Positions 22,765 through 35,398 of a DNA stretch of 64,000 nt are shown here, one piece after another. Origin of the DNA: Odobenus rosmarus divergens (Eukaryota; Chordata; Mammalia; Carnivora; Odobenidae); the NCBI RefSeq assembly GCF_000321225.1, contig NW_004450478.1, forward strand, positions 815,720 through 879,719. The letters are read 5' to 3'. A program made the position numbers and the translations under genes. Below the pieces are notes generated by a model that had not been told where the DNA came from, made no database searches, and worked only from the letters and a program-made list of their open reading frames with translations. The first letter of the stretch is position 1, and the number at the start of each line of letters is the position of its first letter.

Positions 22765-23330
22765 GTGTATCAGTTGTCTATTGCTGCATAACAAACTACC
22801 TCCAAAACTTTGTAGCTCAAAACAAAAATCATTCCTTTTGGTCCATTTGCTGTTTGGGCAGAATTTAGCAGGTGCAGCTGGTCCACTCCATGCTATACCA
22901 GCTGGGGTATCTCCCCTAGGGGCTGAAGAGGCCACATCCAAGATGGTGGTGTACTCATGTGGCTGGTAGCCTAGTTCAGGTACGCCTAATACTACACACC
23001 ACTTGAAACTATGTTCTCTAGGTGACTTAATCTAAATCACTTTTACACAGATACACAAAATCTTTGATTTTTCTGCCTGAAAGATATTAGGAAAGATATA
23101 GGTAACAGGCTCAGTGAATCTTTGCTTGAAAATAACACTCCCAGCCATTTTGAGAGCAAAATTCAGAACTGGCTCATATCACTGCCACTCACATTCAAGT
23201 GGTCAGAACTTTATCACATGACCATAGTGGTCATGGCTAGCTGCAAAGAAGGCTGCTCATGTAGTCTTAAGCAGGGGTGACTTATGTCTAGCCCAAGCTC
23301 TGTTTTTACAGAAGGAAGATGAGTATTTAG
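22765..23330 (-). mobile_element. MaLR (MLT1-like) LTR, antisense
   Basis: Starts with gtatcagttgtctattgctg then cataacaaactacctccaaa, the antisense of the MLT1 3' end (ccaccaagttnnnggtaatttgttac...caataggaaac). Further text such as gaggccacatccaagatggt and atggctagctgcaaagaagg fits MaLR LTRs. Diverged. ORFs at 22705-22941 (minus) and 22763-22969 (plus) lie in it and are not genes. Confidence 0.55.
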
Positions 23331-23439
23331 GAAAAACTAGCAGCCTCTCATACCTTTCCAGACTGTTTTGTTACTCTTCCCTTTGTGTAAACAAAGCTAT
23401 TTGTACACAACTTTACTTAAAGCATGAATCTTACCATTT

Positions 23440-23580
23440 TGTTAATAATGAATTTCTTGAATGTGAGAGTCCCCTAATGTGTCTCTGAACATCCCATGCC
23501 TGGATCAGTGTCTGACCAAAAAAAAAAAAAGGAGGTGCTTAGTATATGTTGATTATTGAATGGACAGATTTTCCAACTTC
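23440..23580 (+). repeat. Possible L2 3' end
   Basis: Contains gaatttcttgaatgtgagag, catgcctggatcagtgtctg, then after an A-run at 23518-23531 ggtgcttagtatatgttgat and tgaatgga. The order matches the L2 terminus (gaatgtnagctccttgag...cctgg..aggtgctcaataaatgttg). Diverged. Confidence 0.45.
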
Positions 23581-25029
23581 TGAAATATCCAAGTCGTCCC
23601 CAATTGTATTTACCTCTAGTTTAAGGAGAATTAGCAAATGGATGAATTCAAAAAAGGGGCAAATTTAACTTCTAAATTGGCACAGGAAAAAGATTACTCA
23701 AGTCTTCCAAATTCTTAGTAAGAAACAGCCATCAAAGCCAATAATTTATGCAGCAAAAAAATACACGGTTCCAAAGGATATGATGTTTTCATTTGTAGAC
23801 TCATTAATGTTCCAGAAATAGCTGAACTGTGAGCTATGCCTAGCCAAAGACAACGTTAAAGGTTTTGAGGAAAGAAAAATGTTCTTGATATACACAGTTT
23901 TATCAGTCTTATACCAGTATTTTCATATGTTTCTCCTTTTCTTCACAATTATAGCTCAGTTGGCGTATGCACTGGTTTCCAGTCGTTCTGCATTGAGCTA
24001 TTTTCATTCCAGCACATAGTTATTTTCAGTCTCAACTGGAAATGAGTGCAGGGCCCACCTGATGATCCTGATTCCATCTAGCCTTCTTTGTATTCTAAGA
24101 CGGAGCACACATTATTTTTGGTTTGACACTCCTTTGTATTGATCCTAAGAATTTGGTGCAAGCCTCACCTTTTCTGTCCAGCCTCAGGAGTCTGTCAGAA
24201 TGACACAGCCATTAAAATGTAGGTTTGAAGGTTGGACAGACAAAGTCAGAAGCATTTGTACTGTGTTTACCTCAGGAGTCACTGCACTCTGGTTTCAGCT
24301 TAGAAGAAGACACTAGAATATTTCAGGATATGGAAACGACTCTCAAGAATAAAAGTCACATTTATTTTTGTTTATTCCACATCCATTTGTGAGATCAGTT
24401 TTATATGATCATGTGTAATCGATGCATCACAAAGTTCATGATTTCTCTTGCCCACACTGTTCTCCTCTGTTTGCTGTCTCCTTGCCTCATCCTCAGTGGC
24501 TCTTCAGATCAAAGGGTGATGTTGGAAGTCAGGAAGTGTTTCAGGGCTGAATGGGATCCACAGGAGGTGGCCCTGAAGAGGTCCATGCAGAGCGTTAAAT
24601 ACAGTTCTAGATAATCTTTAGTGATCAATTAGCAATTCTTTAAAGCCCAAAGAGTCAGAATTGACATCCCTGTCTTCTATATTTAGAAATTCAGAAATCT
24701 TTATGGGATCCTGTCATTCTTAGTTTTTTTAACCTAAAAAATAGAAACCACTTATATTTATGTTCTCCTGGCAATTTCTGACAGTTTCACAAATTTCTCT
24801 GTTGTATGAAACATTTGATTATTCTTCATCCCTCATAACGAGGCACGTCATAATATTATTAATGTTGTCTTAACATTCTTTATATCAAAGCTACTTTCCA
24901 GAAGTTTTTTTGTTTTTGTTTTTGTTTTGAAGGAAATGGAGGGGAAATTATTGAGAAATTATATTCTGTTTATATTATTTTAATAAGCATCTACAATGAA
25001 ATTATGACAATAATTAAAGGATATTTCTG
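23581..25029. other. No gene or recognised repeat
   Basis: About 1.4 kb of single-copy DNA. The 69-codon ORF at 24405-24614 (plus) has a hydrophobic N-terminal stretch but no family likeness, no splice context I can support and no Kozak-type start. Confidence 0.45.
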
Positions 25030-25345
25030 TCCTCACCAACTTCATTCCTTTATTCGATGTTGTGTTTCCACTGAGGCCATTCTAACGAAATTAACTAAAT
25101 TACCACGTCTATCACCACTTCCTTTGTTTTTCTTCTGGGTACTTATCACTGTCTAACATACTATATCCTTTTTGTTGTCTTATTTATTATTTCTCTTTCT
25201 CCATTAAAATGTAAGCAATGTTGATTGGACTTTTAATATAGGGACTTTTAATCTGCTTTGATTACTGCTAAATTCCCAGCAGGTGGTAAAATAATGTCTG
25301 CCGCATAGCAGACTCTTAATAAATATTTGTGAAATAAATAGTTAA
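25030..25345 (+). repeat. L2 LINE 3' end
   Basis: Order typical of the L2 3' terminus: ttcttctgggtacttatcac, tgtctaacatactatatcct, tctccattaaaatgtaagca, aaattcccagcaggtgg, then tcttaataaatatttgtgaa. Ends with ataaatagttaaatgac. Confidence 0.65.
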
Positions 25346-25520
25346 ATGACATACTGAATGAATATACATGTGATATTCATTTAAAAGATCATGTTACTTA
25401 TGAGATTTTCTAGATTATTGTCAAAATATTTTGGTATAAATTGAAGTTTATGTAACTTCATTTTGTCTATTAAAGGAAGTAAAGATGATGACTTGGAAAA
25501 GTCACCCAAAGTGGCAAAAG

Positions 25521-25661
25521 TGATGGGCATTAAAGAGGGCACGTATTGAATGGAGCACTGGGTGTTATACGCAAACAATGAATCATGGAACACTACATCA
25601 AAAACTAATGATGTAAGGTATGGTGATTAATATAACATAATAAAATAAAATTTTAAAAAAA
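25521..25661 (+). mobile_element. L1 3' end, very short, with TSD
   Basis: Only about 140 bp of L1 3' end: tgatgggcattaaagagggc, cactgggtgttatacgcaaa, gaatcatggaacactacatc, taataaaataaaatttt. TSD tggcaaaagt is exact at 25512-25521 and 25662-25671. Same subfamily as 1-259 and 10623-10828. The 70-codon ORF at 25381-25593 (minus) is partly antisense L1. Confidence 0.93.
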
Positions 25662-25875
25662 TGGCAAAAGTTCTAATTGTTTTCTATTCTAACAAACAAT
25701 TTTATGGAGAGTATTTTTTAAATCATTTTTACATTTGAGTGGCTGTATTGTTGCCTATATGTCATTGCATAAACCAAGTAGAGACTTTTGCACTAAATTT
25801 CTAAACCCATAATACTCCTTACAGCTATTACCCCAGTGTCTTCTCGTTATGGAAGCTATTAAGAAAACAGCATGA

Positions 25876-26074
25876 GGGCGCCTGGGTGGCTCAGTTGTTA
25901 AGCGTCTGCCTTCGGCTCAGGTCATGGTCCCAGGTTCCTGGGATGGAGTCCCACATCAAGCTCCCTGCTCAGCAGGAGGCCTGCTTCTCCCTCCCCCATG
26001 CCCCCTGCTTGTGTTCCCTCTCTCGCTGTGTCTCTCTCTGTCAAATAAATGAATAAAATCTTTTAAAAAAAAAA
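25876..26074 (+). mobile_element. SINEC retroposon with TSD
   Basis: Full-length SINE: ggcgcctgggtggctcagtt, gtctgccttcggctcaggtc, ggatggagtcccacatcaag, ctcgctgtgtctctctctgt, aaataaatgaataaaatctt. TSD aagaaaacagcatga (25861-25875) against aagaaagcagcatga (26075-26089). Confidence 0.95.
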
Positions 26075-26089
26075 AAGAAAGCAGCATGA

Positions 26090-28285
26090 AATCCAAATTG
26101 TATTTTATAAATTGATTAGGAAAATAATTCTTCTAATGTCCTTTTGTGAATGACAGCGATAGGAAAACCTTGATCAGATGGTTGGACCAAATGGATATTC
26201 TCTATTAACTGTTTTTCTTTAACAGTTAAGGATTTACTTTTTTAGGAGTAGTGAAACTTCTATTTGTTTTAATTTTATGGTACAAAAATGAACCTCTTCT
26301 GAATTAGTGCTCTGTCCCTTCTTAATAAAATGCTGGTGATAAAAGGTTATTTTTACAAATATTATTATTCCTACCACTAATATGAATTTTACAGGGTCTC
26401 TTGGACATTATTATACATGAATATCAGTCACCAATAGATTTATATAATCAAAGAAAGTGTACGAGAGTCTTAGGCAGGAATTCTGATGTATACATATTAA
26501 CTGTTGCCTGTTTTCCATAGAAGTAGATTATTGTAAATGTGTTTATATTTTTAAAGTTTTGACATATTTAATTTTTTATTAAGTAGGTTACAGTTTGAGT
26601 TTTTATTATTTATGGGAAAATGGAATACCTATTGGTATCTATTGTAAATTATTGGTCATATAGAAAATTTTATGGTGATTTAGAAATTAACCTCTGCCCT
26701 CAGGGAAATGTTTTTCTATAATTGAATAAAAGCCAGCTTTTAAATTCAACTGTGTAGAGTTCTCTGAAATTAGTGAAATATACCTGGTGATGCAAATGAG
26801 AGTTTAGTAGGAGACCTTTTGGCCCAACAATATCTGAATAATCCATTGCCTCCCCCCAGTTCCAAGATGTGGTATTGTACAAAGTAGATGCCCAATAATT
26901 ATATGCTGAATGAATAAATGTGTGCATAAATCTCTGTTCAGCAAGCCAGAGGCCTGGGTCTCTGACTCGGGCTGGGGTAAATGAGGATGTAATAGGAGTG
27001 TTGATGATACTGGTTTATAGTTTTAGGAAGGAGACAAAAGAGAACCAAAGCTAGAGGCTCAAGCCAGGAAGTTTGGAAATAAAAGGACAGGTGGAAATAA
27101 AAGGTCTTTAAATCAATGGGAGCTAACCGAAAGCAAGAATTATACCCCAGTGGAGGTTCTTCCATGGAATCAGTGCAGATGAACTAGATGAAGCTACATA
27201 TATGGGCCTTCCATGCCTATATTCTTAGAGATGTGTGTATTCGCTACAATAATTTTGTCTTGGAATGAATGATATCCTTTTGGTGATAATCTAAAATAAA
27301 TGTAAGCCTCTTGTTTAATATACATATCCTATTGCTAGATTTTACTTCTCACTTTGGAATTTGTATGTGTAAACATTTTGGTACCATGTTGTTGTATTTA
27401 ATTGTCTAGGGCTACTGAGAAAAGAATGGAAGTGCACAATACATAAATAAAACATTTTCACTAAAGAGAAGCCAAATTATTTTAATCCACACCATTGAAA
27501 GAATATTTTACATTGTCCAGTAGGGAAAGTGATGGGAGAATGATCTTTATAGAGCATATTTGTTAGGATGGGCTTGCTGAATCCAAAAGGTTCATTGTTT
27601 AGCAATTACTTACATTTCAAATTGCTAAAGATTATTTCAGTTAGAAATCATTCTTTATATTAACTTGTTAATTTAATTCAGAATGCTAAACTGATTTTTA
27701 TTGGTTTTATCGTTTTGTTGTACTTAAATTGTAGCATTTTAGTTATTTTAGGTTCACAATGATAAGCATGGGGAGTGTTTAACATATGTTTATGTTTAAA
27801 TATAGTTACACAATATAGAAACAATTCAAGCCTATTCTGGGTTTTCAAAACCTTTATATAGAACTCTTTTCAAACCTTTATTTAGAGCCTGGGCATTTCT
27901 CAAGTTCAAGAAGTGGAATCATGAGAAATTCCCTTAGTTAGCTGTTAAGGAAAGAGAGCTAGTTTGGACTTTTTATCTCATCATAAATTCATGTTCATGG
28001 TCCTTATTGGATAATTGATGGAAATGATAATTTTCTACTAGAATCTTTAAGGTTACATTAACTAATGAGGGGAAAATGAGCAAAAACGTTTTTAGTAATT
28101 TTGAAATTTTAAATTTTAATAAATTAAAAACTGTTTTTAGTAATTTCTCAAACCAAATACTTTCTGCATTGCTTTTCTTTTACTTGATTTCATAAATATA
28201 AGATGTTGCATTAACTACTAATGGGCATAAGACACAATCAGTTTCAAAAATGACATATTCCCTGTTTATGGCGACAAATTTTGTT
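26090..28285. other. No gene seen; single-copy, perhaps one short L2 end
   Basis: About 2.2 kb. At about 26870-26925 the phrase gatgcccaataattatatgc then tgaatgaataaatg resembles the last bases of an L2 3' end. The 75-codon ORFs at 26700-26927 and 26938-27165 (minus) have no family features. A small local duplication of ggaaataaaagg occurs at about 27075-27105. Confidence 0.45.
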
Positions 28286-28321
28286 ATGATGATTCTGATG
28301 ATGATGATGATGATGATGATT
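28286..28321. repeat. (GAT)n microsatellite
   Basis: Trinucleotide run of gat units with one interruption (gattct), ending at about 28321. Likely polymorphic. Sits at the left edge of an antisense MIR. Confidence 0.92.
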
Positions 28322-28324
28322 TCT

Positions 28325-28535
28325 GTTCCTCACAGAGAACTTAACACATGCCAGGGGTATGGCACGTGGTATATGGTCGGCATGCACATATGTTATCTAA
28401 CTTCATCCTCACAGTAGCCCTATGAGAGAGGTACACTTATTTTTTCTCTTTCACAGATAAACTGAATCTTTGAGTAAACTGAGTCTTCTAAGGTCCCACA
28501 GTTCTTGCAGAGTGGAACTGGATGGAGATTCCATT
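28325..28535 (-). repeat. MIR SINE, antisense
   Basis: Antisense MIR in order: ttaacacatgccaggggtat, ttatctaacttcatcctcac, gtagccctatgagagaggta, ctaaggtcccacagttcttg, gagtggaactggatggagat. Core and tail complement are clear. Confidence 0.75.
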
Positions 28536-29640
28536 TAATTCCTATACTATATACTTCCCTCAAAAATTAGATTAAAAAGTATTTTTATGTTTAAGATATA
28601 GTATTAAATAATGTAGCCCCAAGAGATAATTATGATTTTTAATTTTCTTCATTTTGTTTATCAATATATATCATTGTTCTTTTTTTTACTTATTCAATAA
28701 TAGACATGTATGATATCTATGTATCATTCATCACTCCCTGAATAATTCAAATTTAAAATTTGTGTTGATTAGAAGTGAAAGGTGTTGGTTACCTTTTCTT
28801 CCCTATTCACCAAATGCATCCAAATATCAAATATCCAAAATATCCCATATCAAAAACTTGGTTATAGCAAACAGAATGTTTTAAGAGAGGAAAACTCTTC
28901 AAAGTCAGACCGATAGTTTCCAGATTCATTATTTGGATGTTATGAGTAATTTTGTCTTTGTATTTGCTAACTTGCTTCTTTTTGTAAAAAGTTATTTATC
29001 ACAACAAAACCCAGGTCAGTGACTTCCAAAACCCTTTCTTCACTGAGCTGATTCTTTTGTTATTCTGGAATTGCTCTGCCAGAACTCTCAGAAGCATTCT
29101 TGCTCCTGCAGTGTTTACAAGCAGTGAGTTCATAGGCACAGAGCTGATTGTTATCTCACCTAACTGCTGTATTTAGGATACTAAAATGGATAACTATCAA
29201 TATCATAGAATTTTAGGAATACCTTATTAACCCTCAACTCTTTGCCTATAGATTTTCCTGTTCTATATAAACTCCAGTGGTAAGAATATATGTTTAAAGC
29301 AAACATTATTGCTCATATAAAATTACATATCTATTACCATACTATATCGCCTTCACTTTCACTTTCTTCTCCAAATAGTGCAAAGGGGCTGTTTGACTCA
29401 ATATGAAAAATGAAAGTTAATAGAGTAGATGTGATAGCCTCATTTTCTCTTCTTTTGTTTTTTGAACTGTCCAAAATACCCAGACCTTTTGAATTAATGA
29501 ATTTAAGTTCATGTCCCATATCATGGCATTTACTAAATATGTGCCTTTGCACAATATTTAATTTTGGTGAGCCGTAGTCTACATATATTTAAAAAATAGG
29601 GATAATGGCATGTAATTATCAGACTTTTTGGAAGAAATAA
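28536..29640. other. No gene or recognised repeat
   Basis: About 1.1 kb of AT-rich single-copy DNA. Local repetition of aaatatcaaatatcc units near 28821-28845. The 72-codon ORF at 29334-29552 (minus) has no supported family. Confidence 0.5.
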
Positions 29641-31637
29641 ATCAGATGCCAATATGTTATTTATTAAAAAAATTTATAAAGTTTTTTATTTTAATCCCAT
29701 TATTGTTAACATAAAGTATTATATTAGTTTCAGGTATACAATATAGTGATTTAACAATTCTATACATCACTCAGTGCTCATCACGATAAGTGTACTCGTA
29801 ATCTACATCACCTTATTTCACTCATCCTCCCACTTACCTCCCCTTTGGTAACCAACAATCTGTTCTCTATAGTTTAAGAGTCTGCTTTTCAGTTTGTCTC
29901 TTTTGTTTTTTCCCTTTGTTTTTTTTTTTCTTTTTAGATTCCACATATGAGTGAAATCATATGGTCTTTTTCTGACTGACTTATTTGGCTTAGCATTATA
30001 CTCTCTAGCTCCATCCAAGTTGTTGCAAATGAAAGATTTCATTCTTTTTTATGGTTGAATAATATTCCATTATATATAATTAATATAAATATTCATATAT
30101 ATTAATATTATCCCATTAATGTGCCACATCTTCTTTATCCATCCATCAATGGACACTTGGGCTGCTTCCATAATCTGGCTATTGTAAATAATGCTGCAGT
30201 ACACATAGGGCTGCATATATCCTTTTGAATTTAGTATTTTTGTATTCTTTGGGTAAATACCCAGTAGTATGATTCCTAGATGATAGGGTAGTTCTATTTT
30301 TAATTTTTTGAGGAAGTTCCATACTGTCTTCCATAGTGGCTGCACCTGTTTGCATTCCCACCAACAGTGCGTGAGGGTTCCTTTTTCTCCACATCCTTGC
30401 CAATACTTGTTGTTTCTTGTGTTTTTTATTTTAGCCATTCAGACAGGTGTGAGGTGATATCTCATTGTAGTTTTGATTTGCATTTCCCTGATGATGAGTG
30501 AAGTTGAGCACCTTTTCATGTGTCTTTTGGCCATCTATATGCCTTCTTTGGAGAACTATCTGTTCATGTCTTCTGCCCATTTTTTATTGGATTATTTGTT
30601 TTCTTGGTGTTCAGTTATGTAAGTTCTTTATGTATTTTAGATACTAATTCTTTATTGGATATATCATGTGCAAATATCTTTTCCCGTTCAGTAGGTTATC
30701 TTTTAGTTTTTTTATTATTTCCTTTGCCATACAGAAGCTTTTTATTTTGATGTAATCCTAATAGTTTATGTTTTGCTTTTATTTCCCTTGCCTCAGGAGA
30801 CATATCTAGAAAAATGTTGCTATGGCCAATGTCAGAGAAATGTGTCTGTAGCTCTCTTCTAGGATTTTTATGGTTTCAGGTCTCACATTTAGGCCCTTAA
30901 TAATTTTGAGTTTATTTTTGGGTATGGTGTAAGAAAGTGGTCCAGTTTCATTCTTTTGCATGTAGCTGTCCGGTTTTCCCAGCACCATTTGTTGAAGAGA
31001 CTGTCTTTTTCCCTATTGCATATTCTTACCTCTCTTGTTGAAGATTAATTGACCATATAATCATGGGTTTGTTCCTGGGCTTTCTATCCTGTTCTATTGA
31101 TTGATGTGTCAGTTTTTGTGCCAGTACCATAGTGTTTTGATTAAGACAGTTTGTAGTATAACTTGAAATGTGGAATTGTGATACCCCCAGCTTTGTTTTT
31201 CTTTCTCAAGATTACTTTGGCTCTTCGGAGTCTTTGGGGGTTCCATATAAACTTTAAAATTGTTTGTTCTAGTACTTTGAAGAATGCTGTTGGTATTTTG
31301 ATAAAGATTGCATTGAATCTGTAGATTGTTTGGGTAGTATGGACACTCTAACAACATTTATTCTTCCAATTCATGAGCATGGAATATCTTTCCATTTGTG
31401 TCATCTTAAATTTCTTTCATCAATGTTTTATAGTTTTCAGAGTAGAGGTCTTTCACCTCCTTCATTAAGTTTATTCCTAGGTATTTTATTATTTTTGGTG
31501 CAGTTGTAAATGGGTTTGCTTTCTTAATTTCTCTTTCTCGTGCTTCATATTAGTATACAGGAATGCAATGGGTTTCTGTACATTGATTTTGTATCCTGGG
31601 ACCTTATTAAATATTTTTATCAGATACCAATTTATTA
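29641..31637 (-). mobile_element. L1 LINE, 2 kb, antisense, 5'-truncated, with TSD
   Basis: Antisense L1 carrying the 3' UTR (29666 to about 30060: ttgttaacataaagtattat, ccacatatgagtgaaatcat, tggttgaataatattccatt) and then the 3' part of ORF2 (about 30110-31618). A degenerate TSD brackets it: atcagatgccaatatgttat at 29641-29660 against atcagataccaatttatt at 31619-31636. An AT-only stretch at 30070-30112 interrupts it just past the ORF2 end. Older than the short L1 ends elsewhere, judging by divergence. Confidence 0.92.
30070..31618 (-). pseudogene. L1 ORF2 C-terminal remnant (broken)
   Basis: L1 ORF2 protein has endonuclease, reverse transcriptase and a C-terminal Cys-rich region; only the downstream part survives here. 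Readable pieces lie in different frames, so the gene is broken by frameshifts and stops. The piece at 30070-30438 contains [20 protein letters not shown] then [12 protein letters not shown] and KKMWHINGI, matching the conserved Cys/His-containing C-terminal region. The piece at 30806-30988 has [14 protein letters not shown]. The piece at 31109-31357 has [20 protein letters not shown]. No catalytic RT motif is retained. No activity is expected. Confidence 0.88.
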
Positions 31638-31803
31638 ATGGCCTAGCACAGTGCCAGGCTCAGAGAAAGCAATGTATTAGTTTCTTCTATCTAACTGGCA
31701 CCAAAAAGTCATTCAAAATCTTTAACTTCAACTCTTAGTCTTAGATTCAGAAAGAGAATTTCTTAGTATCATCTAGAAATGCATTGACTTCTCATTTCTT
31801 TTT

Positions 31804-32014
31804 TTTATAAGATTTTTTATTCATTTGAGAGAGAGAAAGCAAGCGAGAGCACGAGCAGGGTAAGGGTCAGAGGAAGGGGTTGAGGGAGAGGCAGACTCCC
31901 CGCCAAGCAGGGTGCCCAACACAGGGTTCGATTCAGGGCTCATCCCAGGACCCTGGAATCATGACCTGAGCGTAAGGCAGACACTTAATGGACTGAGCCA
32001 CCCAGGCGCCCCAT
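31804..32014 (-). mobile_element. SINEC retroposon with perfect TSD
   Basis: Antisense SINE: tataagattttttattcatt, gagaggcagactccccgcca, catcccaggaccctggaatc, head complement gactgagccacccaggcgcc. TSD acttctcatttcttttt is exact at 31787-31803 and 32015-32031. The left half of the 88-codon ORF at 31912-32178 is this SINE. Confidence 0.94.
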
Positions 32015-32031
32015 ACTTCTCATTTCTTTTT

Positions 32032-34042
32032 AAGCAGGTGAAATGTACACACATACTGTTAGAAAGTTTTACATACTGTTTGCAATATTTTATGTACTTT
32101 CTTCCCTCTTTATCATGTATCAATGAATCTTTGGTAAACTACAGTTTATTTAAATATCATACATCCTGTGATACTTGATTATGGAAATGTATGAAGGTTT
32201 AAGATTTAGAAATTTCAGGCCAGTTACTTTGTTTTGGTGCTTAGGCTACCTACAAATTGTTTCATGTGATGATTTTCTCAGCACCTCATTGAAACATCTC
32301 CAGATAAAGCCATTAAGGGGCAAGGGTGAATAGGGGCCATTACTTTCTGTTTTCACCTTTTTTGAAATTCATTCTGAGAAATTTCTTGCAATTCTGTTGT
32401 GTCTAATAACCAAAGATATAAAACTCTCTAATCGCTATAAACTTCAAAATAGTAATATTTTTGGAGAAGCAACTTTTTACACTACTTCAAAAAATATGAC
32501 TTCATAAGCGAGAGTAATGTGATAAATTAACATAGGCAGATAATATATTGTATTTTTAGGACATAAATAATTATTCTAAGTTTATGCTATAATGAATTTA
32601 TATTAGGGAAAATAATCAGAAATGGAAGGGACTTGTAGTGATTATCTGAACTTCCTGCTGTCAAGTCACCACTTAAATTATCTAAATCAAATGAATGGTC
32701 ATATATGTTCTAAGATTAATGTTGCTTTTACCTGCCTTTGGCTGAGTGAGAAGAAAAGGAGTTTCTTTTAACTTTGCTGGAAGCAGATAGATTCTTCTTT
32801 GGCTATTTGGTTGTCAGAAACATGCTATTCTATGCCATTCAAATTAATGATGCTAACTTTAGATGCCTTGTCATTGAAACTCTCTTATGACATCTCCTCA
32901 AACCTTTATATGCTGGATGTTTAGCTATACTGGAGTTCATTCCTGGAGATTTCTAGTTTCATATATCAATGAAGGAGATTATTTCTGAAATAATATAACT
33001 CTGCTTGTATTTTTTTAAAAATCTTCAATGTATGGTAAACTCTAAAAGATTATTCCATGTTCTTTAATTATAATTTTACATTCTATATAGTAAACATATT
33101 TGAAGCAGTTTTCAGTAACTATTCTAATATTTAATTTCAAATTCAATATAACTCAATGTAAGTAACTGTTAACTGGTGAAATGGTTCCAGTTCTTTGACT
33201 CCTTATTTCATTTTCAAGGTAGAAACATTGACATTGGTTTGGAGTATTGAATAAGCAATTTTTCCAGTAACATAGAAATTGCATGTTTTTCCTTCCTCAC
33301 CACAATCACTCAAATTTTGTGCTCTCCATGTCAGTAAATTGCTGCTTTTACTTGGAGCCATCTTTTATGTTCACCTAGGACTTCCAACAAAGCAAATCCT
33401 AGAAGTTCGGCCATAGACTGAGGTAAATAGATTACACAGATTTAATAGCTGAACTTCCAAATAAAGTCAGATTAATAGATACAAGTTCACAGTCTGATAT
33501 GTCCACATGCTGGCAATTACTTGTGTAATTTGATCCATGTAGATAGCTAAATTGGTCAATGTCAAACCCAGTATTCACTCTTTGACCTAAATGTGCATTC
33601 TGTGTTGCTCAAATTAATCAAAAGATCAATTGGTTTTCCTCCTAATTGTTGAGGACATTATGTGAGACTCTGCATAGAGCTTCACAGAATCAACTGGTGT
33701 GCTTCAGCTAATAGTTTACTGATTTTTATCCTCAGGGTCAAGAAGCATATTTTAGATTAAATGCCCATGACACCCTACTGACTAAGCCTGGAACAACTCC
33801 AAACGATTTACTCTTTTGGACTGGATATGATAGTTATATTTTAACAATAATAAGACTTTATTTTATGATTTCATTTTCAATTGAACATTAGTCAACTGAC
33901 TTGAGTTTATATTTTTGACTAGATTTGTATTTTTAACTAGTTAGGTTGATTATTATTTGTGAGTTCTTGTTAACATCAGGAAACAGTGTGACTTACAGCT
34001 AACTCAGTTAAATAGAAGATAAGTGTTCAGTAGTTTAAGTTA
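32032..34042. other. No gene seen; long single-copy stretch
   Basis: About 2 kb without recognised repeats or usable ORFs. AT-rich throughout. Confidence 0.55.
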
Positions 34043-34068
34043 GTGTGTGTGTGTGTGTGTGTGTGTGT
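34043..34068. repeat. (GT)13 microsatellite
   Basis: Uninterrupted dinucleotide run of 26 bp, likely polymorphic. Confidence 0.95.
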
Positions 34069-35150
34069 CCCCTAATAGAACTCTCTAAATGATTTCTGTA
34101 TGTTTAATAAATGTGAGCCATTGGTCATAGGGAGACAGAATGGCTAAAACAAGAGTTCATGTCTAATATACCATAGATTGTCATGACCATATTATACAAC
34201 AGATCAAGAATGAGTGGACATTGTTGTTGCTGTTTTGTTTTTGTTTTTTTACTGAATGACTCGTCTTGCTAAATGACTGCGGTGTCTTATTTTATCAGTA
34301 TTTATCATGTCCCTCCAGGCTCTGGAAAATCGAGCTATCCACATTTTATTATTTTCAATTTCCTTTAAGTTAATCTTCTGAAATTGTTCCTGTACTGCTT
34401 ATCTGACTTTCTTTCCTAGTTTATCTACATGTTCCTAGGAATGAAGGCCTTATATCTATATGTACATATCATTGTCTGTAGAATAAATAACCAAGGTATC
34501 ACCTTAACTCTGTACTACCACGAGAGAAAAAAATGTCTCAGCCTATATAAGGGTGCCCATTTTAACAGCTAATATTAGCAAAATTCAAGTTGATTTTGGA
34601 TTCTTATTAAACTTATTCACCAAATTAGAAACTGTCATTTTAATTAGAGGCAGAACATATCCAAGAATATTATTACAGTCCCTGGTAGATATGACTACAT
34701 ATTTTGAATATACTTTCCACTTCTCCAGTCAATAGTTGATACTCCTTCCCTATTCCATTGCTATATTTAAGTTATTTGGACCACAACTACAAAATGTAGA
34801 ATAAAAAGTTAGAAATCCTAAAGGATGTGTTTCCTTCTCCTATATAATGGTCTTGCCAAAGTTAAGGACTTTTAAAGCTCTCAAGTGTAGTATTGTAAGT
34901 AGTTTCTACATTATGCCAAGTTTAACAGTGCTCTTTAATTTCTTTAAAATGTGCTGATCAACAGCTATGTCGTAACTTTTTGATCTGTTTACTTGGTAAC
35001 TGAGACCAAAGTCCAATGAAAAGCAACAGGATGCACATATTCGGGTTACAGTTTTAGCATTTCTGTTACATGGAAAAATTTTAAATAATCATAATGTCCT
35101 GGTAATTTGTATTTTTAAGAGTTTCAAATAAGTATGAAGTCACCTATAGT
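34069..35150. other. No gene or recognised repeat
   Basis: About 1.1 kb of single-copy DNA. The 60-codon ORF at 34553-34735 (plus) has no family feature. Confidence 0.55.
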
Positions 35151-35194
35151 TATTGTTGCTGCTGCTGCTTCTTTTTGTTGTTGTTGTTGTTGTT
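35151..35194. repeat. Trinucleotide repeat (GCT)n / (GTT)n
   Basis: Run of ttgctgctgctgctt, then tttttgttgttgttgttgtt. Compound trinucleotide repeat with short pure runs. Confidence 0.9.
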
Positions 35195-35398
35195 ACTTAA
35201 CTTGATATGAACAAACTTTGAATAAACCAGGGTGGTTTATAGAAAAATAGAAATAGAAAAAAGACACATAGAGTCAGTCATTTAAAAAATGCTTTTGAAG
35301 TTGGAGAAACATCATTAGGAATAATGTAATAACCAATTTTAATAATTTGAGGCAGCTGTATTATTACTAAAGTGACATTGAAAACCTTTGTTTACAAG

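Noticed and set aside
28286..28321. Regular repeat considered as an array-type element
   Set aside because: It is a plain GAT microsatellite without spacers.
30070..30438. 122-codon ORF with Cys/His residues as a possible zinc-finger-like gene
   Set aside because: The text matches the C-terminal part of L1 ORF2 and sits in an L1 with a 3' UTR and TSD.
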